Part shown: positions 30,638 to 44,791 of the stretch, piece by piece | How positions within the stretch are numbered: the first letter of the stretch is position 1 | Layout: each line of letters opens with the position of its first letter | Assembly (NCBI GenBank): GCA_019022495.1 | Contig: JAFEKR010000001.1 | Span: 3,224,001 to 3,288,000, forward strand | DNA: 64,000 bases | From: Epichloe hybrida | Taxonomy: Eukaryota; Ascomycota; Sordariomycetes; Hypocreales; Clavicipitaceae | Direction of reading: 5' to 3' | The notes under the pieces: model-generated | Told to the model about the DNA's origin: nothing | The model's input: only the letters and a program-made list of their open reading frames with translations | Databases searched by the model: none | Position numbers and translations under genes: made by a program

Positions 30638-32973
30638 ATTAAAGTAATATATAATAGCTATAAATAGCCTAAAAGTGTTAGTAGCTAGGGTTATTACCTA
30701 AGTTAATAAATAACTCTTTAGTTAATGATTTCTAAGAATATAGAGATAAGCTTTGTATTGTAGGAGGTAACCTTGCTTATCTAATTTGTATAAGAAGACC
30801 TAAGTAAGGCCTAGAAGCTTTATATATAAAGGGACTTTAGTTCTAGATACTTTCTTAGTTACCTTTCTATTAATAATTCTATTAAATTCTTTATCTTATG
30901 CTTTACGAAATTCTTTTTCTTTTAGATGACTAGCTAAATAATTATAATAAGCTAGGGGAGGAGGAAGCCTAGATATATAAGGCTTTTCTTTACTCTTAGG
31001 TCCTAGCTTAAAGGCTGTAGCAAATGCTTTAAGATTATTGTAATCTTCTAGATTTGCTAATATTTCATAATTATTACTGCTATTAGGTAGGTTAAGCAAA
31101 TTATTAATACTTAATAGTATGTGATTCGCTAAATCTAGGAATTTCCCTAGTAAATTTGGAGGAGTTAGTAGATTTGTTTCTTAACTTTCTTTTTCCTTTT
31201 CTTCGTGATTTTATTAATCGTGACTAGTAGGAGTTTCTACCTGTTAAAGCTAATTAAGTGGTTATTATAGCAATAGAGGGTACGCTATCTATGGAAGCCC
31301 TATATTAGAGCTTTTATCCTTATTATCCTTAACTAGCTCTTTAAGGTATTATTTTTTAACCTCTTTTATAGTTAATAATAGGCCTCTTTCTTAAGCATAG
31401 AAGATAGACTTATTAAAGGTAATGTGGCTTAATAAGAACTAGTAGCTTCTCTTTATTATTAGTACCTAAATCAGGTATTACATGGAGGAAACGTATCTAG
31501 CGAGGTATCTAATGTGAGCTCTCTAAGCGAGCTTTAGACTTGCCTTACGAAGCTTACTTTACGTTATTACGAATACTTTATATCTAAAAGCTTATAGGTA
31601 AGTTATTAAAGCTTCTAGCTCTTCTAGTAAGTAACTCTATTAAAGCTTATTATCTCTTAACTATTTATTTAGTGCTTATTAAGGTGATTGCTAGTTAAGT
31701 AGCTTTTAAGGCGTTCGATTTAATATATAAATAGCTACTTTAGTAGCTACGGGCTAAAGGTCTTCTAGGAAGCCTGATTGTGTTATGAGAGTTATTATAA
31801 CCCTTATTATCACCCCCCTAGACTATTTAGCGTGCCTATTTTAATATAGGTGAGCTAGGCTAGACTTCCTAATAATAATACCTCTATTTATAACCTTTTC
31901 TTCCTGTCTTTTAGTCTAGAAGGTAGTCTTACTATTAGTTATTATAACCGCAATGTAAATGCCGTACACTCTTACGTACATAGCTTCTAACTAATTAAAG
32001 CAAAGCGCGATATTAGTCTTTAATAGGATTATGAAGATATAATATAGTTCTATTACTTTATAGGTAAAAAAAGCAATGTATTAGTCTTTATTATACCCTA
32101 ATAATTAAGTAAAGAGGTTAAAAGAGACTACCTTAAGTAGTCCTAAAGGTAGGGATCCTATCTAAGGGACTCATAATATTTACCTTTATGCTTTAGAGGT
32201 TTAGTAAACCTTATATTTACTTATACTTCTCTCCTTTAATTAAATTTAAAGCTTCTAAAGCACCTAATCTATTACATCCTCCCCTAGATATGCTAATCTA
32301 GCGTGCTATAGGTCTATAGGCGTTATTATAGCTGTTTTTAGGTCTTGCAAATCTCCCTTAATAACAAAAGCTTCTAATAGGCTTAAGCCATCTATACATA
32401 GCTACGTACTAATAACCTAAGTTTAAAATATCTCTTAATTACCTCTTACTAAGTCTATTACCCTTCTAGTAAGATTATCTTACCTTAGTCCCTTTTATAT
32501 AAGTAGCTAAAGAGATATAAGGTTTATAAAGAATATTAGCTAGTACTAGGCGTTTAATAAGGTAAGGGTCTAGCTGTCTATTAAGATAATCTAAGCTATG
32601 CTAATGCTATAAGCGTCTATAACACTATAACCTGCTTAAATTCTAGGCTGCTTACTATAATTAAGGTCTATAAACTAGCGTTTATTATTAAAGATATAGA
32701 TTAAGGTTCCGCTGTTAAGTATAACTCGCGATTTACCCTAGGTAAGGAAAGCCTCTGTAAACTCTCCTATAGTAGTAAACATAGTATTGTTTTCTTTAGG
32801 TTTCTTTATGCTATTATTCTTTAACCAAGCGTTATATACCCTTTTTATATTATTAGGTTAATAATTTATTACTTCTTTTGCCTTCTTTAATAGCTCTTTA
32901 TTAATCTTCCAGTCTTTTATTAGGCAGAGAGCCTTGTAGACCTTCTATAAGTCTTTTAACTTCTTTACCTTAT

Positions 32974-35900
32974 TGTTGGATTCACAGGGTATTGAATTCA
33001 ATGTAATACAGTTGTGAGCCTGAAGAATAGTATTATCATCGATTATCTATTCTAGGCTGCGTTGTCTGTTATTATAATTAATTAAGTTATAGGAAAAGAG
33101 AGGTAAAAAGCTAGAAGTTATAATATATAAAGGGAAAAGGGGTTACGCGTTTATGTCCCTATATTTCCTAGCTAATTAACATGCTAGGTTATAGGTTATA
33201 TATAAGGTCCGCGCATAGCCTAAGCTTCTGCTAGGTAATTGCGGCTACGATATATAATTGATATTACCTTTGTTCTAACACTAGAACTTCTCTCTTTTAA
33301 TATAATTATTAACACGTAATATTAATTATAGAAATAAAAAAGGAAAGATAGATTAAGAATATAATTAATAGGGGATATAAGGAAAAGAACTTATATTTTA
33401 TCTAGGTGTATAGTTACTAATAAAAGGGAAATAACAATCTTGCTTAGCTTATAAGCCTATGTAAGAATAAGTAAGTCCTTCTAAATCCCTTCTTTTCCTT
33501 AAAATAACATATATACTATACTATAGTATGTATATAATATCTTCCTCCTCCTTAGCAATACCTTTATTCTCTTACACACTACTATTAATTTCTATAGTCT
33601 ACTAGGAGGGCCTAGTAAGCTAGCGTGGTTATAGCCACTAGGGATATTAATTATAAGGGCGTAGATCCCCTATGTATTACTATCTTATCCCTATGGCTAT
33701 TCTCCTAGAGGATTACCTTTTCCTCTTACCATATATATGTTACGCATAGGTAACCTATCCCTCTATCTAGATAGTTATCTAGTTAGTTAAGATAAAGCTC
33801 TTAAGGGCCTTATTAAGTAATACCTTTATAAATACATTAGCTAGGTTATTCTCTCTATTAATCTATTAGATCTTATAGAGTTCTTAGTGTTTATATAACT
33901 ATTAAAGGGCTATAATATTAATTATTAGGCGTTTCTCCTTCATTATACTAAGCTTAATAAGGCACTTATATAAGGAGTATAAATCCGTATATATAATAAC
34001 TAGAATCTTTAGAAGCTTTAGTTAGTTAGTAACTAAGTTTAGGGTGGTTATGATTATATAAGCTATATTAACACTAGCTACTATGCTATAGACTTCTAAG
34101 GTAAGTATGCTTTACGTAACTCTCTTGCTTTTTATTAAGCTAAAGTGCATAATATTGCCTTTAATTGTAAATTTGCTGTTAGTATAGTCTTCGTTCGCTA
34201 GGATAAGTATATATCCTAGTTATAAGGATAGGTCCTAGTTATTAGTAAAGGATTTATTTATAAAGGTAAAGAGCTTTGCTTTCTTAAGGTTAATTAGGAT
34301 AAACATTAGACCTCTCTCTAGGTGATTTATCTGCTACTTTAGGCAGTGATTAAGGGCTTTTATAGTCTCTAGGGTTAGCTCCTAGTATTATATAGTAATA
34401 GATAAGTTAAAGCAAGCCTCTAGTTAGTAGATTAAGGTAATATAAGCGCCTTAGGCCCTTTACTTAATATACTTACGCTTTAAATTAGTTATAGGGACTA
34501 GCTCTAACTTATTACTTTGCCCTTTTTACTAGATCTTAATAGTATTATTCTCTAGCATAATAATACTACTATTAAACGTAAGGGGACTATCCTAGGTTAG
34601 AAACTACTTTAGCTTTACGTTAAAGCTTACTATAATAAGCTAGGTCTCTTCCTTCTTAGAGAACTTCTTATCTAAGAGGCTAATCATGTTATTAGTCTAT
34701 ATTCTAATATAGGCAAAGTTAGGGCTTTCCTTTATAGTTATAAGCAAGTAGTGATTATATGTAAAGGTTTCTATCTAGAGGTTCTCTTTATAATGCTTAT
34801 AATATGTAACCTACTAGTGTGTTCCTGCTTCTACAAGCTTGTAAAGAGGTTTAATAACCCTTATAATTATGCTAGGCAGGTAAAGGTGCTATATATGAAT
34901 TAGCAAGCGTGCTAGGATTAGTCGCTCTAGTAATATATAGGCCTATATATAAGCCTAATAGATATCTCTTAGCTAGATAAGGAATTTCCTTAATCTTGCT
35001 AACGGGGCTATTACGAGAATAAGACGTTAGCTTACGTGTTAAATCGTTAGGGCCTGTGTAAGAATAGCCTATTTCCCTTTATTCTCACACCCTTAGATTA
35101 CAAGGCATGACTTTTTATAGGGTTCTGTTATCTTGCCTTTAATCTTATTAATAATTCAGGAATTAAAGATTTAAATCCCACTATATTCTTCCTTATTAAA
35201 TATAATAAATTTAAACATACCTTACTTAATTAAAGCATTAATCTCCGCTTTTATTAATAGCTTAAATAGTTTACCTAGGGTCTTAATAATTCCTTCCTTA
35301 TATAGCTTAATTATAAAAGCTAGGTTACTATATTCTTTTACTAATAGGAAGGTATTAGCACCTTAAGGTATTACAGGAGGGTTTTTTTATAGCCTTCCGC
35401 GTCCTTGCTTTAATAGTATTAGTAGCACTATATTCTTATCACAGGCCTCTTACCCTTTCTTTCCTTCCTTTTCACTAGGCTTTATTATTTTCTTTGCATT
35501 AGAATTACTATAGTAAGGCTTAATAGATATTAACCTAAAGGTCTTCAGGCCTCTAGGTATATTAAGTGTATAGCTCTCTCTAGTAATCGTTAGTAGCTTA
35601 TATAGACTTACTTATCCCTTGCCTTCTCGCTAGACCTTAACCTTTAATCTAAGCGGTAAGCTAAGGGTCTTTAAGGTGTCTAGGCTATTACATTTAGCAA
35701 GGGCCTTATTAACCTTCTAGATAGTATAAAGTCTCTTAATCTCTTTAGTAGCCTTCTATACTATAATCACACGCTATGTAATATTAGGTAATAATAGGGA
35801 CTTACTTATTATACGTAGGTAAGCTCTAAAGATAAGGAGGGTTAGGATAAGACTATTAGGGCTTATGGTGTTATTTAGGGCCTTAATTACTATTTAAAGG

Positions 35901-38900
35901 GTAATAGGTTCTAGCATTGTAAGGCATTTGTATCTAATTATATTATAGGCTCTTTAGAGTAACCTATAATACCTTTTAACCTTCCCTATACTATAGTATG
36001 CCTTAATAGGGACTTCCTTAATTAAAATTAATATTAAAGCTACAAATTATCTAAATTCATTACTATAAAAGTTCGTTCTAGCATCTATAATAATAAAGTC
36101 TAGGGGGCCTAGGTAAGTATTAATCTAGCATATTTAGAGAGCTTCCTAGGTTATTTTCACAAAGATATTATTAAGGAATTTTACTATATTAAACACTATA
36201 GCTATATTTATAGCATGGAGTATAAGGCGGTTACTATCTAGGTAAAAGATATTTACTATTACTTTATAATTAAAGCTATACTTATCCTTAAGGGTAAACT
36301 TAAAGTAATTAGGGCTATTTACATGTATTTAGTATTAGTAGTAAATTCTTATTAGCTCCCTAATAGCTTTAATATTAACGTTATGCCCTAATCTATAAAG
36401 AACCTTATGTAAACGTTAGATTAATAGATGCCTAAAGCAGCAATATAATCACTATAGCTTGCCTTCTATAAGGTAGCTCTAAGTAACTACTTCTTCTTTC
36501 TATATAAGAAGCATTTAGGCGTAGCCCTATTTACATATAATAGGGACTTTGATTTTTCCTTATTATAGCGTGTTCTTAGAGATATTAAAGTTAATCTTTA
36601 GATAGTTTATATTATTAAGGGATAAGAGAAATAGAGTGTTTATAAGGATAACCTAAAAGAGAATATTTCTAAAGGGAGTAAGTATATTAGCTAATCTAAG
36701 CGTAATAATTAAGTCTCCCGCGCTAAATCTAACTAATGCCTTCTTCTCTATTAATTTATTAAGCTATAATATAGGTATCTAATATTATAAAGTAAGAAAT
36801 TAAGGGTGCCTTACTATAGAGAACTTTGCGGCTCCTGTATTAGGTATAATCCCTTAGAATATCACATAGGAATAGTAATCTTTTCATATAAACATTACTA
36901 GGGCTTTATTTATAAGTTCCTACTAAAAGGGGTCTTCTTTACTTAGGCTATAATACGCTGCTTACCTTATTAGGAATTAAACTATTTTCTTGCTATGAAT
37001 ATAGGTTTTATATGTAAAGAAGCTTATAGGTACTAGCCTATCTGTATTATTAGGGCTGTTATTAAATCTAATGCTCTTCATATACTAAGCGATTTCATTA
37101 TTAACAGGGGGTTAGGACTTGTGTTCTCCCTTATACTAAGTAAGGAATAAATAATATAAGTTATTAGTTAGATCCGTAAGGTAGTGGTTCTTAAAGCATT
37201 AAAACGCCTTCTTATAGTTCTCTTTAGGGTGCTTAGATAACTAGTATCCTTCCTTATTATATACGTAGTACTTCTTTATACAAGGAGTACCTCCTCTTCC
37301 TTATAGTTTTAAGGGGTATTAGGTCTCTTTTCCCTTCCTATTATATCTTTAGTTAGTCTAGAATTACTCTAGGGTTATAGCTTTAGTTAGGAACTATTAA
37401 TATTTTTTCTTCTCTTCCTTAATAAAATAAAGGGTTATTCTAATTTATTTATAGAACTCTTATAGTCTATCTAGCGGATTTATAATTACTTCTCTACACT
37501 CTAGAATACTATAACAGGCTCTAATAAGTTAATTCCAGAGTGCCCTTTTAGTTTAGCTTACTTTAGGTATTACTTATTATAAGATAGCTAGTCTTTCTAT
37601 AAGTTTATTAAAGTATTTAATTATTAACTTACTTAGGTTATTATTTATTATTTCTTATAGGGAAGTATTATTCTACTCTAGTAGATATCTTTACTATATA
37701 TCCTTAGTTTTAAATTATTCTCTTATATAGCTAATAAGCATAAGGAGATCTTATAGTTATCTAGGTTTAGAGAGGTAGTTTATATAGTATTATAGTGCTT
37801 TACCTTTAAGTATAACCTTAAAAGCATAACTAGCTTATTTAGGCTAGATATTAAGTAACTTACACTTTCTGAAATATTTAAAGCTTTAATTTAAGGATAT
37901 TATAGTTATTAGCGCTATAGAGTTATTCTTTAGATAGGTTAAGTAAAGGTCTCTAGGTCTATAGGGGTTCTCTAGGTATTTCCCTTTATATTTATAAAAG
38001 GGGTAGTAAGATCTTTAGGAAGTAAGAGAGTAGCTTTATAAGTAGTACCCTTAGGGCTTATTATTCCCTCTAATCCTTCTCTTCCTTATATTAGGAAAGA
38101 GAAATTATAGCTCTTTAAGCTATGCTAATAGGGGCATTACTAGCCCTAGATAGCATAGGTTACCTCTATTAGTAACTCTCCTGCTTAGGGGTATTATTAG
38201 TAGTGTTACTAGGGTAATACTACTAACTTACCTTTAGTAAAGGTATAAGTAAGGGAGTTACCCGTAAATACTTACAAATCATATCCTTAGGTAGTCTTAA
38301 CTCTAGGTTAATTAACCTTCCTAGGGGAGATTAGCTAGGCCTTCCTAGAGGGAATTAACTTAGTTTTCCTAGGGGAGTCTAGCTTATTAATCCTTTTAAT
38401 AGTAATTATACTAATAAATAAGGTAATAGGGTAGGTTACCTAGTTCTAATATTACTATTATCTAGTAAATTATAGAAGAACTCTTTATTCTATAAGTTCT
38501 TTTAGAAGCCTATATACTTTTTCCTAGCCTCTTTAATTTCTTTAAGAGTTTAAAATCTAAATTCTTCTTAGTTTACTACTTCTTTAAGGTTATTTACTAT
38601 CTTAGTGCCTCTTCTAATAGTTATATACACTTTATTATAAAGAAAATAGTCTTAAAGTCTATTTTATAAAAGGTCTCTCCCTTTTATAAACTTATCCCTT
38701 AACTATTTATAAAAGTTATTACTAAATTTAGAGAATAGTGTTTTTCTAAATAACCCTTACTCCTTATATTATTTAGTCTTTATAAGGATATAGAGACTAA
38801 TTTCCTTAGGTATTATTATCTCTTTATGTTTAGAACTTCCTATTTATTAGAGTAGTTCTTCTATAATATATTATTAAAGCCTTATAGAGATATAGGGGTA

Positions 38901-39751
38901 TAGGTTAGTATAGATAAGGGTTTTTCCTTTATTAAGGTATTTATTGCTATCTCCTGTTTTAATGCCTTCTATAGCATTATTATAGCTATTAGTCTCACTA
39001 GGAACTCTAAATTAACTAGAGGTCCTAGATGTTTTAGCTGTATCTAATATTCTAATTAATTAAGGGAGGTAGATCTTATAATATAAGGAGAAAAGGGGTA
39101 TAACTATAATTATGTAATGTGTTTTAAATATAAAAGATCATAAGGTAAGGCAGTTAACTTTAAATATGTAATAGAATATATAATAAAGAAAGATAAGGGG
39201 ATAGCTTAGCTACTAGTATTAAACCTTTCTTTATTATTTTAGAGTCTATATAGATATAGATATTAATACTAAAGTAAGAAGAGAGCTATATTATACCTTT
39301 CTATTAGTATAACTTATTATTAAACATAGCCCTCCTATTATATAAAGCAAGTTATTGTTAGATAAGCTACCTTTTCTAATTAACCTTGCTAATCTACGGT
39401 GTTCGAAGACTACGTAGTTATTTGTGAAGGTAACTACTAATTAGTGTTAGATTTATAGGGTATTAAATTTAATATAATACAGTCGTAAGCCTAAAGAATA
39501 GTATTATCATTAATTATCTATTCTAGGCTACGTTATCTATTATTATGATTAATTAAGTTATAGGAAAAGAGAGGTAAAAAGCTAGAAGTTATAATATATA
39601 AAGGGAAAAGGGGTTACGCGTTTGTATCCTTATATTTCCTAGCTAATTAACATGCTAGGTTATAGGTCACGTGTGGGGTCCGCGCGTAGCCTAAGCTTCT
39701 GCTGGGTAATTGCGGCTGCGACGCGCGATTGATATCACCTTTGTTCTAACA
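32974..39751 (-). mobile_element. Nested copia element 1 (RIP-degraded)
   Basis: Two 307-bp LTRs (32974-33280 and 39445-39751), both TG...CA, are flanked by the duplication CTTAT (32969-32973 and 39752-39756). The total length is 6.78 kb. A purine tract on the minus strand adjoins the left LTR, so the element is oriented on the minus strand. The internal DNA is AT-rich with stops in every frame; similarity to the interior of element 2 and of the deleted element at 61-64 kb places it in the same copia group. It is inserted in the outer copia element. Confidence 0.87.
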
Positions 39752-42407
39752 CTTATGCTTCTTATAATAAATATAGTTATCTTTCTTTACCTTCTCTTTT
39801 TTAGCTTTATCCTTTATTTTACTATTAAGAGTTAGTTTTACTCTAAAAGAGTTATTAGCCTTTACTTAAGACCTTCCTTAGGCTTTAATTAGGTGCCTAA
39901 TCCTACTTATAATACTATAGAAATCTAGGACCTTTCCCTCGCTCTTTATAGTATAAATTAACAAGTTAACCTAAGCTAAGATAGTAGGGAATCAAGCCCT
40001 GATAGCATTATTAATTATTTCTATAGGTAAGTTACCCTTAGTAATAGGGTAGTTTACTTAGAAGTATCTCTTATAACTAATTAAAGTATCTATAAGCTAT
40101 TTATTAATATTTACTTTTATAAGGTTTTGTTTAATAGTCTTATTAAAATTAACTTTAGTATAATACTTAATAATCCTACTTAAAGGCATTATATTTCTCT
40201 TAAGCTCCTTAATCTTATTATAAAGAGATATATGTGTTAGTATCTACAGGATACCATTGACCTACGCGTAGGGTTTTCGGGGTGGACTAAAGTGCATATA
40301 ATTATTATATATTCTAGTTTATTAAAGTAAGCAAAAAAGGGATTAAATAGAAGCAAAGAGAGTGCGCTATTTATTATAGGAAAAGGGGCCTTAATTAGGG
40401 TTATTAGCGAAGAGGCCATATATGCTAACCCTAATCGTGGCGTGGTTAGGCTAGACATATAAGTCCGCGATATAACGCGCCTACCTAATTAGAGGCGCGC
40501 ACCCTTATTAATATTATACTTATTTTAACACTAGAAACTCTCTCTCTTTAATATAATTATTAACGTATAATATTAACAAGAGAAGTAAATAGGAATTAAG
40601 GAATAAATAAGATTAAATGATTATAAATAATATTATAAGAAAAGGGCAAGGGGAAGGGGTATAATAAACAATAAAATCTAATCTATAAGCTTATGTAAGG
40701 ATAAGTAAGCCTAATTCTTAATACCTTTAATCTTATTAGATTAACACAAATATTATAATTACGTAACCCACCCTTCTATCCTAATAGTTACCTTATTACT
40801 TATAATAAACCTCTTAAATGCCTTGTTTAGCAATGCCTTTGTAAATACATTAGTAAGGTTATTATTCCTATTAATCTATCTAATCTTGTAAATCTCTTAT
40901 TACTTATATGATTAACAAAGGGCTATGATATTAATTATAAGACGCTTCTCCTTTATAGTACTAAGCTTAATAAGGTATTTATATAAAGAGTATAAATTAG
41001 TATAGATAATAATAGGAATCATAGGGAGGTTTAATTAATAAGTAATTAACCTAAGCGTTATTAAGACTACGTAAGCTATATTAGCACTAGTAACTATACT
41101 ATAGATCTTAGAGGTAAGCACACTTCTTATAACTCTCTTACTCTTAGTAAAGCTATAGTGTATAATATTAGCTTAGATTATTAATTTACTATTAAATCTA
41201 TTAGTTTAGGCTCTTTATATCTTAAGGTAATAGCTCTTAGTGTTATATAGTAATAGAGAGGTTAAAGTAAGCTTTAGGTTAGTAAATTAAGGTAATGTAC
41301 GCGCCTTAAGCTTATTATTCTATATATGCCTATTTTAAATTAGTTAGCAGGATTAACTAAAGCTTTTTACTCTAGCCCTTTTACCTTAGCGTAATTACAT
41401 TATTTTTAAGAGTAATAATACTACTATTAAAGATTAGTAGGTTCCTTATAGAAAGGATTTGCTTTAGTTTAGTAGTAAAAGAAGTAGCTTTTAATTAATC
41501 TTTCTCTTATTAAGAGAACTTATAGTTAGATAGTCTAATTATATTATTAGTTTACATCCCTATACACGCGAAGGTTAGGTTCTTCTTTATTATTATAAGC
41601 AGGCATAGGTTAAACATAGAGGTTATTATCTAGAGCATTTCTCTATAGTAATAATAATACATTACTTACTAGTAGGTGCTAGCTTCTATAATACTATATA
41701 AAGGCTTAATTACTTATATTATTATGCCTATAGGGTATAGGTAATGGATTTAGATAGGGATTTAGGCTAGGATTATATAACTAAGAAGCATTTGTGCTTG
41801 CACATAGGCCTATGTGATATTACGAAGCTAGAGGATAAGGCCTAGTAATAACAACGTAGGTGCTATTACGAGAATTAATTACTAGCTAGCTCGCTAGATT
41901 ATCAGGGCCTGTGTGAGGATTGCTAGCTTCTTCTTATTACTATAACCTTAGATTACAAGCCTTAACTTCTTGTACGGATCCGTTATCTTGCCCTTCACCT
42001 TATTAATAATACAGGAATTAAAAATTTAAACTTTACTATACTCTCTTTTATTATACTTAATGAATTTAAACATGCCTTATTTAATTAAAGAATTAATCTT
42101 AGCTTTAGTAAATAGCTTAAAGGGTTCGCTAGGGGTCTTAATAATTCCTTCCTTATGTAATTAGATTATAAGCTTAAGGTTAGAGCTTTCCTTAGCTAAT
42201 AGAAAGACATTAGTCTTATCTTTTATTTAATTTGCGTAATTAATATTAGATATAATAATAGGGGGGTTCTTCTAAGGTCTTCTAGGTCCTTGCCTTAGGG
42301 GATTAGTAGGAGGGGTAGCTATAGGCTATAAGGAGGTGTCTTAGTTATTTACACTCTTAGGAGGTCTCTCTTTATTAGGATTTTTATAAAAAGGCCTAAT
42401 AGATATT

Positions 42408-42953
42408 TTGTCGGGGCAAAACAACCACCCCAAAACAACGGAAAAGAGGGATCTGACGATAATGATGATGCCGATGAAGATGACGAAAATGACGATATTG
42501 ACGGTATTGACGAATTCAACGATATCAGAAATTGAACCTAGATATCGGGATCTAGGTCTGCGATATTTGCGATCCATCGCGAGGATCTAAGCTGCGAAGT
42601 CTCTTGCCAATATCAGGTCATCTTATCAATCCAATATCAGCCGAAGCTATCAAATATCAGCCGAAGCTATCAAATATCAGCCGAAGCAAAAAGGGTATAA
42701 TCTCAATTGAACAATCCAAGCCAAAAGGCTACGAAGGGAGAGTTGATTTTCTATCAAAAGGGAGGGAATCTAGGGTTTTTATCTAGCTAGGGGGTCAGGG
42801 GCTAGGCCGGATCCAATGTGGTTGAATTGATCCGACAATCCGATAGATCCGAGGTTGAAGGGGCTAGAGGTCTTGTGAGAGAGGTCTCAAGGGATCCGAT
42901 AGATCCGAGGTCTTGTGAGAGAGGTCTCTAGGGGTCATATTCCTAGCCACACA
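42408..42953. mobile_element. RIP-free 546-bp insertion of unknown class
   Basis: A segment of ordinary base composition lies inside RIP-degraded element 2. It is flanked by the 5-bp duplication ATATT (42403-42407 and 42954-42958). It begins TTGTCGGGGCAAAACAACC and ends CCTAGCCACACA. It contains three tandem copies of a 21-bp AATATCAGCCGAAGCTATC-type unit near 42646-42687, and two copies of a 41-bp block with GATCCGATAGATCCGAGG near 42840-42928. No coding capacity is evident. The 5-bp duplication and TG/CA-like ends suggest a solo LTR or a small non-autonomous LTR element. Confidence 0.6.
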
Positions 42954-44791
42954 ATATTAATCTAAAGGCCTTAGGGCCTTAAGGGAGCTTAAGAGTGTAG
43001 GTCTTACCCTCTATAGCTAATAGCTTATAGGGGCTTGCCTATCCTTTGCCTTTACATTACATACGTATAAGCAATCCTAGTAGGAGGTTAATGGTTATAG
43101 AGGTATTAGGACTGTTCCTTATAGCGAGGGCATTACTAACTTTCCGCTAGGTATAAATACACTTAACTTCCTTTATTACTAGTTAGATTATAAGGGCTTA
43201 CTACGTGATATTTAGTAATAAAGGCAATTCCTTAACTATATAAGAATACGCGCTGAAAATAAGGACTATTAGCATAAGACCATTTAATCCTGCGGTGTTA
43301 TTTATAGCTTTAACTGCTATTTGCAATGCTACGGGCTCTGGCGTTATTAGGCATTCCTGTTAGATAATATTATAGGCTCTTTAGAGTGGCCTATAATATT
43401 GCTTAACCTTACTAATGCTATGGTAAGCCTTAATAGGGATGTCTTTAATCTTAATTACTATTAATAACGTAAGCTGCTTAAATTCCTTGCCTTTAAAGGT
43501 TATTCTAGTATTTATAATAATTAAATCTAGGGGGCCTAGATAAACATTAATCTAGTAAAGACAGAGTGCTTCCTATGTGGTCTTTATAAAGATATCTTTA
43601 ACAAATCTAGCTATATTAAAGGATATAGCTATATTAACAACTTGTAAAATAGGGTAGTTACTATTAAGATATATAATGTCTATAATGATTTCGTAATTAT
43701 AGGCATATTTATCCTAAAGAGTGAATTTAAACTAATATAGGCTATCCGCGTATAATTAGCACTACTAGTAAACCTTAGTTAGTTTCTTAATAGCTTTAAA
43801 CTTAACCTTATACCTTAATTTACATAGTAAATTATAAAGATATTAAACTAAAGGGTGTCTAAAGATTAATATAATTAGTAATGCTTAATCTCTATAAGAT
43901 AACTCTAAGTAACACTTTCTTCTTTATTAAGAAGCATCCACGCATGCCCCTATTTACATATAATAGGAACCTTAATATTCCCTTACTATAAAACATTCTC
44001 TAATATGTAAAAATTAATTTTAAGGCAGGTTATATTATTAAGGCATAAGAGAAAGGGAGTGTTTATAAGAATTACCTAAAAAAGAATAATTCTAAATAGA
44101 GTTAGCACTTTAATTAATCTAAGTGCCTTAATTAGTTCTCTAGGGCTAAATTTAATCTTTATCTTCCTAGTATTTAACTTATTAAGCGTAATAGTTAGTA
44201 TTACACTTTATAAAGCTAAGAATTAAGGGTAGCTTACTAATAAACATCCCGTAGCACCTATATTAGCTATAATGCCTTTAAAGGTTCTAGATAAATATTA
44301 TCCTTTAAGTATAAATACACTTAGTGCCTTATCTAGTTCCTAAAGATTAAATAAATCCTTCTTAACTAGAGTATAAGTTATTACTTTACTAGTAAGAATC
44401 TTAGTAGTCACATAGCTATTATAAGTAGTCCTATATGTGAAAAAGCCTATAGGCACTTAGCTATTACTATTTTCTTTACTAAAACCAAGTTCTATTAGGT
44501 ATTAGTTAATATTATTATCCTTAGCTAATTCGGGATTATTATTACCTTTATACTATATTAGGAATATATTATATAAAGAAGCTATTAAGTCTATGTAAGA
44601 GTGACTCTTAAATCATTAGAATGCCTTCTTCTAGTCCTTATCTAAGTGTTTAGTTAACTAATAACCTTCTTTGCTATATATATAATACTTTTTAAAGTGT
44701 TAAGGCTTGCTCTTTAATAAAGATTAACTATACTAGGCTTCCTTGCCTTTTCTATTATACTTATAGTTAGTCTAAAAGTGTTCCTTAGTAC

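Noticed and set aside
40237..40458. Short conserved open frames in the AT-rich blocks (also 47798-48019, 61269-61490, 63678-63899)
   Set aside because: All four are the same position inside copies of one 296-bp LTR, so they reflect repeat identity, not a gene.
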